NCBI GenBank assembly: GCA_035552195.1
Contig: DASZLU010000122.1
Span: 8,155 to 72,154, forward strand
DNA from: CAIKMD01 sp035552195
GTDB taxonomy: Bacteria; Pseudomonadota; Alphaproteobacteria; ATCC43930; CGMCC-115725
DNA: 64,000 nucleotides
Reading direction: 5' to 3'
Shown: one piece after another, positions 8,807 through 16,550 of the stretch
Layout: each line of letters starts with the position of its first letter
Numbering within the stretch: position 1 is the first letter of the stretch
Program-made: the position numbers and the translations under genes
The notes under the pieces: model-generated
Database searches by the model: none
What the model was told of the DNA's origin: nothing
What the model saw: only the letters and a program-made list of their open reading frames with translations

Positions 8807-9817
8807 ATGGGCATGAAGAAATTTCGTGTGGCGCTCGGCGTGGCGCTCGCGGCGCTCGCTTACGGCAACAGCGCCGGCGCGGCCGAGCACATCAAGATCG
8901 GCCTGCTCAAATCGACCAATGTCGGCGCAACCTATGTCGCGGTCGATAAGGGCTTTTTCGCCAAGGAAGGGCTCGACCCCGAGCTTGTGGTGCTTGAATC
9001 GGCGCAGCCCATCGCGGTGGCCGCGGCCGGCAACGCGATCGATTTCGGCACGACCTCGACCTCGGCCGGCCTCTTCCAGCTCGCCGGCTCGGGCGCGGTG
9101 CGGATCATCAGCGGCTTCTATGACGAAGCGCCGGGCTTCCACAATTTCGCCACCGCTGCCTCGATCAAGGCCTATGACGGTGGGCTCAAGAGCTACAAAG
9201 ATCTACCCGGCCATTCCGTCGCCGTAACGCAGGTCGGCTCGCCGGTGCATTATTCGCTGGCGCTGATCGCCGAGAAATATCATCTCGACCTCAATCAGAT
9301 CCGCGTGCTGCCGCTGCAGAGCATTCCCAACATGGCCTCGGCGATCCGCGGCAACACCGCGGATGCGACGGTCATCAACTCGACCTCGATCAACCCGCTG
9401 CTGTCCGCCGGCACGGCGAAGCTCCTCGGCTGGATCGGCGACGAGACGCCGTGGCAGACCGCGGTCGCGTTCACCACGCCGAAAATGATCGAGCAGCACA
9501 AGGCGACGGTCGAAGCCTTCCTGCGCGCCTTGAAAGCCGGCGCGCGCTACTACCACGACGCGTATACCGGCCCCGACGAGAAGCCGAAGGACGGCCCGGC
9601 CGCGGCCGAGGTGACCGGCATTCTCGCCAAATACACCGGGCTCAGCGACGAGCAGGTGAAAGCGAGCCTCGCCCATGTTGACGCCGAAGAGCGGGTCGAC
9701 GTAAAGGATGTCATCCATCAGGTCGAGTGGTTTCAGTCGCAGAAGATGGTGAAAGAGGACGTGAAACCGGCCTCGGTCATGGATTCCAGCCTCGTGGTGC
9801 CGATCCCGAGCCGCTAG
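8807..9817 (+). CDS. ABC transporter substrate-binding protein, second of a tandem pair
   Basis: A 336-residue protein that aligns almost without gaps to the preceding one: HIKIGLLKSTNVGATYVAV, TSTSAGLFQLAGSGAVRIIS, KSYKDLPGHSVAVTQVGSPV and WIGDETPWQTAVAFTT all have counterparts. It has its own signal peptide (ending GNSAGAAE). A good ribosome-binding site (GGGGGAG, nine bases before the ATG at 8807) rules out the longer upstream frame. The ligand residues differ in the inner region (INSTSINPLLSAGTAKLL), so the two may bind different but related compounds. Confidence 0.88.
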   Translation: MGMKKFRVALGVALAALAYGNSAGAAEHIKIGLLKSTNVGATYVAVDKGFFAKEGLDPELVVLESAQPIAVAAAGNAIDFGTTSTSAGLFQLAGSGAVRIISGFYDEAPGFHNFATAASIKAYDGGLKSYKDLPGHSVAVTQVGSPVHYSLALIAEKYHLDLNQIRVLPLQSIPNMASAIRGNTADATVINSTSINPLLSAGTAKLLGWIGDETPWQTAVAFTTPKMIEQHKATVEAFLRALKAGARYYHDAYTGPDEKPKDGPAAAEVTGILAKYTGLSDEQVKASLAHVDAEERVDVKDVIHQVEWFQSQKMVKEDVKPASVMDSSLVVPIPSR

Positions 9818-9953
9818 CGCCGCTCTATACCCTGCGAAAGCCCCGCCGTGCCCCATCCCCGGAGACGCGCCCCGGGCACGCGGAGAGTCCTGTCGGAATC
9901 ACAAATTTGCCACATTATCAGCCTGCCCGGCTTGCTAGGTTGAGGCGGCTAGA

Positions 9954-12437
9954 ATGAACGAGAACCAGCAAGAAAATGCACCGGGGGGCTCGGGCGCCCC
10001 GATATCGGATAAGGAACGGCGTGCTGCCGCACCGCACGGCCGCGCGTCCGAGATGGCGCAGCGAGTGCGCGATTTCGATTGGGCGACGACGCCGCTCGGA
10101 CCGCGCACGCAGTGGCCGCGCGCGCTGTGGCAAGCCGTCGAGATCATTCTCGCTTCGGGTTTTCCGATGGCGGTGCGTTGGGGACCCGATTTCATCAACA
10201 TCTATAACGACGCTTACATCGCGATTCTCGGCGACAAGCATCCGGGGGCGCTCGGCAAATCGGCGCGCGAAGTTTGGGCCGAGGTTTATGACGAACTCGG
10301 GCCGATCAATGAATCGATCCTCAACGGCGAGCGGCAAAGCTTCTTCGCCGCCGATTATCTCTGGAAAATACGCCGTCACGGCTCGCTGCGCGAAGATGCG
10401 CGTTTCACCGTCAGTTACAGTCCCATCCCCCACACCGAAGCGCCGAATGGCATCGGCGGCGTGCTCGTCACCTGCATCGAGACCACCGTTCGCATGCAGA
10501 ACGAGCAGATGCTCCGCAAGCTCAACGACCGGCTCGAGGACGAGATCGCGCAGCGCATCCGCGAGCGCGATCGCATCTGGCAGGTGTCGGAGGATCTGCT
10601 CGGCGTCTCGACCTTCGACGGCCGCTTCCTCGCCGTCAATCCGGCGTGGACAGCGCTGCTCGGCTGGAGCGAGGACGAGATCCGCGGCATGCATGTCGAC
10701 CTGCTGCGCCATCCCGACGATGCCGATTATTCGCGCGCCGGCCGCACGCGCCTGGCGCAAGGCGCGCCCCGCGTGCGGCAGGAAAATCGTTTCCTTCATA
10801 AGGATGGCAGCTGGCGGCGCATCGCCTGGACAATGACCGCCGAGCAAGGCCTCATCTATGTCATCGGCCGCGACGTCACGGCGGAAAAAACCGCCGCCGA
10901 CAAGCTTCTCGAAAGCGAGCGCCAATTCCGCCTGCTGGTCGAAGGCGTCACCGATTACGCGATCTGCATGCTCGACCGCGATGGCTACGTCACGCGATGG
11001 AATCCGGGCGCGGAGCGCATCAAGGGCTATAGCGCCGACGAAATCATCGGCCAGCATTTCTCGATCTTCTACACCGCCGAGGATCGCGCTGCGGGCCGGC
11101 CCGAATATGCGCTGAATGCGGTGCGCCAGGAAGGCCGCTACGACGCCGAGAATTGGCGCGTGCGCAAGAGTGGCGAGCGCTTCCGCGCCCACGTCGTCAT
11201 GGACGTGCTCCGTAATTCCGATGGCGAGATCGTCGGCATCGCCAAGATCACCCGCGACATCACCGAGCGCTACGAAGCGCAGGTCACGCTGCAGCGCGCG
11301 CAAGAGCAACTCGCGCAATCACAGAAGATCGAGGCGCTGGGCCAGCTCACCGGCGGCATCGCGCATGACTTCAACAACATGCTGATGGTGGTCAGCGGCC
11401 ACGCGCAGTCGCTCAAGACGCGGCTCAAAACGCCACGCGACACGCGCGCGATCGAGGCGATCGAGCTCGCGGCGCGGCGCGGCGAGCGGCTCACGCGTCA
11501 ACTGCTCGCTTTCTCGCGCCGACAGACGCTCAACCCGTCGGTCATTCGTCTCGATGAAAGGATCGATGCGTTCCGCGACGTGCTCGAAAGCTCGGCGCGC
11601 GGCAACATCACGCTCAATATCGACATCGCGAGCGACACCTGGCTCGTCGCCGTCGACGTGCCGGAGCTCGAGCTCGCCCTCGTGAATATCGTCGTCAACG
11701 CCCGCGATGCCATGCCGGACGGCGGCGCGATCGATATCGGCGCCGAGAACGTGCGACTGATCGGCAGAGAGACGGCGGAAGAGCTGCGCGGCGATTTCGT
11801 CGCGCTGAAGATCACGGATAGCGGCACCGGCATCCCGAGCGAAATCGTGTCGCGCGTCTTCGAGCCCTTCTTCACGACGAAGCAGGTCGATAAAGGCACC
11901 GGCCTCGGCCTGTCGCAGGTTTACGGCTTCACGCGGCAATCGGGCGGCACCACCGCCATCACGTCCACATCCGACAGCGGCACGACGGTCACGATCTACC
12001 TGCCGCGCAGCCTCGCCGCGAGCGAGAGCGCGTTCGAGCTCGCGGCGAGCGAGGAAGTCACCTCCGTCGGCAGCGAAGCGATCCTGCTCGTCGAAGACAA
12101 TGCGGAAGTGAAAGCTGTCGCCGGCATGTTGCTGCAACAGCTTGGTTACCGCGTCGATGCGGTCGACAATGCCGCCGCCGCGCTCGATCTGCTCGCCGAA
12201 GGAAAGAGCGTCGATCTCGTCTTCAGCGACGTCGTCATGCCGGGCGAGATGGACGGCCTTGCCCTGGCGCGCCGTATCCGCACCGACTATCCCCATATCC
12301 CGGTGCTGCTGACGACCGGGTATGCAAAAGCGGCGAGCCAAGCGAAAGGCTTTCCCATCCTGCGCAAGCCGTATCGCTTGACCAATCTCAGCCGCGCCAT
12401 CCGTGACGCGATCGAGACCCAGCGTAAAACCGCATAG
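9954..12437 (+). CDS. Hybrid sensor histidine kinase with PAS domains and receiver
   Basis: An 827-residue cytoplasmic protein with no membrane helix. Domains in order are: an N-terminal PAS-like sensor (about 35-180), two further PAS domains (about 205-315 and 325-445), a HisKA dimerisation helix with the phospho-accepting H471 in GGIAHDFNNML, an HATPase domain (about 560-690, with NIVVNARDAMPDGG and GTGLGLSQVYG), and a C-terminal receiver (about 705-820) with predicted phospho-Asp D759 in VFSDVVMPG and the conserved lysine in LRKPY. This architecture suits phosphorelay signalling from an internal signal (light, redox or a small ligand). No response regulator partner lies beside it. Confidence 0.93.
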   Translation: MNENQQENAPGGSGAPISDKERRAAAPHGRASEMAQRVRDFDWATTPLGPRTQWPRALWQAVEIILASGFPMAVRWGPDFINIYNDAYIAILGDKHPGALGKSAREVWAEVYDELGPINESILNGERQSFFAADYLWKIRRHGSLREDARFTVSYSPIPHTEAPNGIGGVLVTCIETTVRMQNEQMLRKLNDRLEDEIAQRIRERDRIWQVSEDLLGVSTFDGRFLAVNPAWTALLGWSEDEIRGMHVDLLRHPDDADYSRAGRTRLAQGAPRVRQENRFLHKDGSWRRIAWTMTAEQGLIYVIGRDVTAEKTAADKLLESERQFRLLVEGVTDYAICMLDRDGYVTRWNPGAERIKGYSADEIIGQHFSIFYTAEDRAAGRPEYALNAVRQEGRYDAENWRVRKSGERFRAHVVMDVLRNSDGEIVGIAKITRDITERYEAQVTLQRAQEQLAQSQKIEALGQLTGGIAHDFNNMLMVVSGHAQSLKTRLKTPRDTRAIEAIELAARRGERLTRQLLAFSRRQTLNPSVIRLDERIDAFRDVLESSARGNITLNIDIASDTWLVAVDVPELELALVNIVVNARDAMPDGGAIDIGAENVRLIGRETAEELRGDFVALKITDSGTGIPSEIVSRVFEPFFTTKQVDKGTGLGLSQVYGFTRQSGGTTAITSTSDSGTTVTIYLPRSLAASESAFELAASEEVTSVGSEAILLVEDNAEVKAVAGMLLQQLGYRVDAVDNAAAALDLLAEGKSVDLVFSDVVMPGEMDGLALARRIRTDYPHIPVLLTTGYAKAASQAKGFPILRKPYRLTNLSRAIRDAIETQRKTA

Positions 12438-12514
12438 CCTTCCAACAAGGACCGCGCAAGCGTTCCACCCTTGGCGGTAAGTTGCGCCGCAAACGCCGCC
12501 GTCAGCGGCATATA

Positions 12515-12537
12515 AATTTCACACGATCCGTGAAATT
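12515..12537. promoter_or_regulatory. Inverted repeat, candidate operator
   Basis: AATTTCAC, seven bases (ACGATCC), then GTGAAATT: perfect 8-base arms. It lies about 60 bases before the small gene at 12599, which makes it a candidate operator for a dimeric regulator. No matching regulator is identified in the window. Confidence 0.45.
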
Positions 12538-12598
12538 GCCGCTTCCTGCCCCGGCACGACCATTGTCGCCGCCTACGTCTCAAGGACGGAGACGATCA

Positions 12599-12883
12599 AT
12601 GGAAAGATGCAGCGGCGACACCGAAACGCTATCGATTGACGATCTCGCATCGCGCATGAGCACTTATCGCGAACGTGCAGCCGCCGTGCGCCTTCTCGCC
12701 GATGCGATCACGGATAAAGGCGCCACAACAGGACTTCTGGCGCGTGCCGAACAATTCGAAAACGAAGCCCGAGCGATGGCGATGCAGATCGTGCGGCGCG
12801 CCCACGCAGAGGGCGCGGACGATCACGGCGCCGCGACGTCATCGCGCGCGACGATCAACGCGACTCGCTCAAAGCCGCGATAG
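12599..12883 (+). CDS. Small hypothetical protein
   Basis: A 94-residue, largely helical, soluble protein. A core SIDDLASRMSTYRERAAAVRLLADAITD is followed by a second helix around QFENEARAMAMQIVRR and a Ser/Thr-rich tail. I recognise no family. An AAGGACGGAG site lies upstream of the ATG, and a perfect inverted repeat precedes it, both of which support a real gene. Confidence 0.5.
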   Translation: MERCSGDTETLSIDDLASRMSTYRERAAAVRLLADAITDKGATTGLLARAEQFENEARAMAMQIVRRAHAEGADDHGAATSSRATINATRSKPR

Positions 12884-12953
12884 GGCCCTGTTGCAGCCAT
12901 GTTCGCTGCCCGGAAGCATGGATCGTGGCGGCGCGTCTGGTGTTCATATTTCG

Positions 12954-13232
12954 ATGCACGATCCGCGCGATCCCGCTTTGCAGCTTTGGTTGCGCTCGTT
13001 GAAGCCCCGCGTCGAGCTCACGGCCCGCTACGCGCTACGCGCGAAATTCGCGGCACTGCGCTGCGATCTGGATTTCACCCAACGGATTACCGAGCTGCTG
13101 CATCTCCTGCAGCCGGATTCCGAGGAACTCGCCGCGATCCTGCGCGATGCCCAGCTTGTCGGCCAAGCCTTCCAGCCGAAGGAAATGGAGCGACCGCCGC
13201 GGCGCTCGCGCCGGCGGCGGCTCGATAGCTAA
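12954..13232 (+). CDS. Small hypothetical protein
   Basis: A 92-residue frame that begins with MHDPRDPALQLWLRSLKPR and continues with helix-forming LDFTQRITELLHLLQPDSEELAAIL; it ends in a very basic tail (RRSRRRRLDS). An in-frame ATG at 12918 would add twelve residues. Neither start has a strong ribosome-binding site. The helical middle and the hairpin just downstream support it, but the family is unknown, and this call is weak. Confidence 0.4.
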   Translation: MHDPRDPALQLWLRSLKPRVELTARYALRAKFAALRCDLDFTQRITELLHLLQPDSEELAAILRDAQLVGQAFQPKEMERPPRRSRRRRLDS

Positions 13233-13266
13233 CGGCAAAGCTCGTGCCACAAAGCTGACGTCATGT

Positions 13267-13297
13267 TATCCCCCGGTGGTGGAAACCCCTGGGGATA
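13267..13297 (+). terminator. Stem-loop after small gene
   Basis: TATCCCCCGG pairs with CCTGGGGATA with one mismatch and an 11-base loop, followed by ggctgtttt. It fits a rho-independent terminator for the small gene ending at 13232, although the T-run is short. Confidence 0.4.
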
Positions 13298-13420
13298 GGC
13301 TGTTTTCAGGTAGAATCCCGAACTACCGGTACTATTATTCAGTCATATTCGCCGGTCGCAACGCGAACCGGAGCTGTAGCGATGGCGTCGCACCGCGTAA
13401 CAACTCCTTGTGGAAAGCAG

Positions 13421-13681
13421 TTACGGTTCTTCGCGCAGTGCAGCGAGATCGGGCTGAACGATCCGATTGGCGGTATTGGTCTCTTGTACGCGGATCGCCG
13501 TTTCAACTTCTAGCGCCGCGGCGCGGCCCTCGAGTTCGTCGGCCTCTTCGAGCAGCAACTGCTCCAACCGTTCGTCCCACAGCCGCTCAGCGGTCTCGCG
13601 CCGACGCCGCGCTCGCGCCCGTAACGTCGCGGGCGACAGATCGGATGCGATATGCAGCTTTATATTATTCGCATCGAACAT
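13421..13681 (-). CDS. Small hypothetical helical protein
   Basis: An 86-residue frame starting MFDANNIKLHIASDLSPATL, followed by a highly charged helix (RARARRRRETAERLWDERLEQLLLEE) and a second helix ending in LAALREEP. AGAGGAAG lies eight bases before the ATG at 13681, better than the start 33 bases upstream. The helix-rich charged pattern suggests a small coiled protein. No family is recognised. Confidence 0.45.
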   Translation of the reverse strand: MFDANNIKLHIASDLSPATLRARARRRRETAERLWDERLEQLLLEEADELEGRAAALEVETAIRVQETNTANRIVQPDLAALREEP

Positions 13682-13975
13682 GATGCGGTCTTCCTCTAAC
13701 AATAAGGGCATCATTCCATCTCATCAATTCGTCAACACTGCGGCGGTGCAGCGGGATTCCTGCGACAAGCTCGTTACAGCCCCGCTCACGCTTGTATCTA
13801 CGATCCGTGACAACACCGCGAACGCGATTCGCTGGGAACCTGCCTCGGCCTTGGGCGTTTGATTTCCGACAGCAGCACTTCGCGCGGGTCAGTCCCCCAC
13901 AGGCCGCGCGCTCACGGCTTTCCTCGCGAGAGGCGTTTTTCTTGTCCGCCAGAAGCCTTCCGACGCGCCCTGGAC

Positions 13976-14572
13976 CTAAGGCCGGATCTCGATCGGCGTG
14001 CCAAGCGCGACTGCGCTGTAGATTTCCTCGATCGCGCGATCGCCGACCGAGACGCAGCCATGCGTCCAATCCTTGTAGAAGCGCTGCGGGTCGAGCGGGC
14101 CCTCATACGCAGCCGGCAAGCCGTGAATTTCGATATCGCCGCCGGGATCACGATGCGCCGCCACTGCCAGCGCGCGATCGACGGCGTTCGGATAAGAGAT
14201 GTGAAGCGCCAGGTGATAGCGCGAACGCGGTTGGAAGCCGTCGATCACGTAGATGCCTTCGGGCGTCTTACCATCGCCGCCGACGCGTTTCGGTCCGATC
14301 GGATTGCCGCCGAGCGCGATGGGATAGGTCTTCAGCACCACACCGTTTTTGAGCAGTTCGAGCTTACGCGCCGATTTCAACACCAGGATCTTGTCGGCGA
14401 TCTTGTCGGCCTTGAGTGCCGGCAGCGTGAAAGCGGCTGGCGTAGCCTTGGCCATAACCGTGCTTTGCGTTCCAATTGTAGCGCCGAGCAATGCAGCGAG
14501 GCCGGCTGCCGCTCCAATGAAGCGCGCAAGAGGTCGCGGGCGAACGCAACGTCCGGTCTCGTGCCAAACCAT
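13976..14572 (-). CDS. L,D-transpeptidase (YkuD family)
   Basis: A 198-residue envelope enzyme. A basic N-terminus and a hydrophobic helix (about 15-42) act as a signal or anchor. The YkuD domain then begins at DKILVLKSARKLELLKNG. It shows the substrate loop GDGKTPEGIYVIDGFQP and the active-site segment IEIHGLP...WTHGCVSV, with predicted catalytic Cys173 and His171. These enzymes make 3-3 cross-links in peptidoglycan or attach proteins to it. The upstream region holds a perfect CtrA-type box (14671-14685), so cell-cycle control is possible. Confidence 0.85.
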   Translation of the reverse strand: MVWHETGRCVRPRPLARFIGAAAGLAALLGATIGTQSTVMAKATPAAFTLPALKADKIADKILVLKSARKLELLKNGVVLKTYPIALGGNPIGPKRVGGDGKTPEGIYVIDGFQPRSRYHLALHISYPNAVDRALAVAAHRDPGGDIEIHGLPAAYEGPLDPQRFYKDWTHGCVSVGDRAIEEIYSAVALGTPIEIRP

Positions 14573-14670
14573 GGGAAAAATGACCCCCGATAAGAAGCGC
14601 GGTGTGTGTTTTAGGGCGCTGCAAAAAAGAGCTTGGGGCGTCGAATTGCGGCACTATGGCAGCGGCATGG

Positions 14671-14685
14671 TTAAAAAACCATTAA
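14671..14685. promoter_or_regulatory. CtrA-type box TTAA-N7-TTAA in the 14573-14876 gap
   Basis: TTAA, then AAAACCA, then TTAA: an exact match to the CtrA consensus as known from Caulobacter. It lies in the 304-base gap between the divergent L,D-transpeptidase (start 14572) and lipoprotein (start 14877) genes, about 100 and 190 bases from the two starts. It also forms the small palindrome ATGGTTAAAAAACCAT. The rest of the gap holds no gene I can support; a 43-codon frame at 14770 overlaps the lipoprotein start. Confidence 0.55.
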
Positions 14686-14876
14686 TTTGCCTGATTCGCG
14701 CTCTCCAAGGTGGCTGCGGCTAATCACTTGATAGCGCGAGGTAAGTTTTTTTTGCCGTCAAAGGAACTGATGAACCGTGCCAGCCTTTACCTTGGCGCGG
14801 CGTCTCTTTGTCACACTGGCACCGACGCCGCGGATTTTTCGGACGGTCCCTTCAATTCCGGAACGGAGGTTGTCAC

Positions 14877-15092
14877 ATGGTTCGCAAGGTTTACGCACTA
14901 GCGTTGCTCGCCCCTCTCGCGCTCGCGGCTTGCTCGCAGAGTCCGTCGCAATCCAGCATGACGAGCAGCGCCGATCAGCAAGCGCTCGCGACCTCGCAGC
15001 AGGCGCTGCAGACCGCGCAGCAGGCTCAGGCCACCGCCAATGACGCGAAGGCCGAAGCCGATCGCATGAATCAGCGCAATCTGCAGAAATAG
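14877..15092 (+). CDS. Small Lpp-like lipoprotein with alanine-zipper
   Basis: A 71-residue lipoprotein. The signal peptide ends in the lipobox LAAC (Cys at about residue 19), followed by a short Ser/Gln linker and an Ala/Gln-rich heptad region (LATSQQALQTAQQAQATAND). This resembles the trimeric coiled coil of Lpp-type proteins, which tie the outer membrane to peptidoglycan. The start has a strong site (AACGGAGG). The gene has its own strong terminator and lies between two L,D-transpeptidases, the enzyme class that links such lipoproteins to peptidoglycan. Its last residue is Lys, as in Lpp. Confidence 0.75.
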   Translation: MVRKVYALALLAPLALAACSQSPSQSSMTSSADQQALATSQQALQTAQQAQATANDAKAEADRMNQRNLQK

Positions 15093-15103
15093 TCCTTCTG
15101 AGA

Positions 15104-15156
15104 GAGCTGGACTCGCTCAGCCGCGGCGCGGGCGAGTCCAGCTCTTCGCTTTTTTG
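15104..15156 (+). terminator. Strong rho-independent terminator
   Basis: GAGCTGGACTCGC pairs perfectly with GCGAGTCCAGCTC (13 bases) around a GC-rich loop, followed by a T-run in tcttcgctttttt. It ends the lipoprotein transcript just before the next L,D-transpeptidase gene. Confidence 0.85.
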
Positions 15157-15189
15157 CGTCACCGCTGCACCCGTTCAGTCGTGCCCCGT

Positions 15190-16407
15190 ATGTTCAAAAT
15201 CGGCATGTTCAGAATCGCGTTTGCCTCATTCGCCTCCGCCATCGCGCTCACAACCCCTTTGCCGGCCGTCGCGATGGAGTTCCCGTTGGAGAAAGGCCAG
15301 GTCGCGGTCGGCGCGACCGACACCGCGACGACCAAATCGAGCGACACGATGCTCGACCTCGCCCGCCAATTCGATGATGGCTACGTCGATTTCATCGCCG
15401 CCAATCCCGGCATCAATCCCTGGCTGCCCGGCGACGATAAGACGGTCACGATCCCGAATTTCTTCATCCTTCCGGATGCGCCGCGCACCGGCATCGTCAT
15501 CAACCTCGCCGAGCGCCGCATCTATTACTTCCCGCCCGGCGGCAAGACGGTCGAGACTTATCCTGCCGGCGTCGGCGTCCAAGCCGATGCGACGCCGCTC
15601 GGCGTGACCAAGGTCGTGCTGAAAGAAGATGGGCCTGTCTGGCGTCCGCCGCCATCGATCCGCGCCGAGCGCCCTGAATTGCCGGCCGCGATCTATCCCG
15701 GTCCCGACGATCCGCTCGGCGCTTACGCGCTGCGTCTCGGCTGGGCGAATTATCTGATCCACGGCACCAACAAGCCAGACAGCGTCGGCCGCAACGTCAG
15801 CCATGGCTGTCTGCATATCTATCCCGAGGATATCGAGCATCTCTTTCACGAGGTGCCGGTAGGCACGACAGTGCGTTCGGTCTTCCAACCGGTGAAAGCG
15901 GGCTGGATCGATGGCCGGCTCTATGTCGAAGTTCATCCGAGCAAAGAGCAGGCCGACGAAATCGACTACAACAAGCCGATGACACTGGCCGAACCGCAAC
16001 AGTTGAAGCAGATCGTCGCCAAGGCCGCGGGCGATCGGGCCGATCTCGTCGATTGGGACGCCGTACATGCCGCCGGCCTCGCCGCCAACGGCATCCCGAC
16101 CCCGGTCACGCCAACACGACAGGATTTGCAGGCGAGCGACCTGTCCCCGCATGCGAGCAACGCCTTGTCGCCCGCCGCCATCGATGGCCTGGATCCCGGC
16201 TATCGGCCCTCGCCCGCCGCCACTGATTTGGATCCGGGCTATCGGCCGTCCCGCGCGGCGATCGATCCCGATCCCGGCAACGCGACTGTCATCGTCAGCG
16301 GCCGCGGCGTGACAACCGCAGCGGCCCCGGTCGTGCAGCCAGTCAACGATGCCCCGCTGTCCCCCGACTCGAAACCGCAACAAGCTGCGCTCCCCATCGG
16401 GAGGTAA
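15190..16407 (+). CDS. Larger L,D-transpeptidase (YkuD family)
   Basis: A 405-residue periplasmic enzyme. The signal peptide ends near PAVAME; a LysM-like N-terminal region follows (SDTMLDLARQFDDGYVDFIA with NPGINPWLPG, the usual muropeptide-binding motif). The YkuD domain (about 100-240) has active-site YLIHGTN...RNVSHGCLHIY with predicted Cys207. The C-terminal third contains a short repeat (LDPGYRPSPAA / LDPGYRPSRAA) and a Pro/Ala-rich tail. This architecture matches ErfK/YbiS-type enzymes that anchor Lpp-like proteins, and the upstream gene is such a lipoprotein. The ATG at 15190 starts the signal peptide; earlier frames read out of the terminator. Confidence 0.88.
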   Translation: MFKIGMFRIAFASFASAIALTTPLPAVAMEFPLEKGQVAVGATDTATTKSSDTMLDLARQFDDGYVDFIAANPGINPWLPGDDKTVTIPNFFILPDAPRTGIVINLAERRIYYFPPGGKTVETYPAGVGVQADATPLGVTKVVLKEDGPVWRPPPSIRAERPELPAAIYPGPDDPLGAYALRLGWANYLIHGTNKPDSVGRNVSHGCLHIYPEDIEHLFHEVPVGTTVRSVFQPVKAGWIDGRLYVEVHPSKEQADEIDYNKPMTLAEPQQLKQIVAKAAGDRADLVDWDAVHAAGLAANGIPTPVTPTRQDLQASDLSPHASNALSPAAIDGLDPGYRPSPAATDLDPGYRPSRAAIDPDPGNATVIVSGRGVTTAAAPVVQPVNDAPLSPDSKPQQAALPIGR

Positions 16408-16550
16408 TGCGCCCACTCTCTTGCTTGCCTCGTCGCGCGCATTCGAGACGATGTGCGCCGCGCGGCCTTGCCAGTCGCGCGGCCGCCGCCCTAAGATTTT
16501 TCGCGCCACCTGAATCTTGGGGTGACGAATTTTGGGTGGGCCGGGGTGTC

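Noticed and set aside
14770..14901. 43-codon frame with a fair ribosome-binding site before the lipoprotein gene
   Set aside because: It overlaps the lipoprotein start, has no recognised motif and could only be a leader peptide; evidence is too thin to list as a gene.
16185..16270. Two-copy repeat LDPGYRPS in the second L,D-transpeptidase
   Set aside because: Only two imperfect copies in a low-complexity tail; probably slippage without special meaning.
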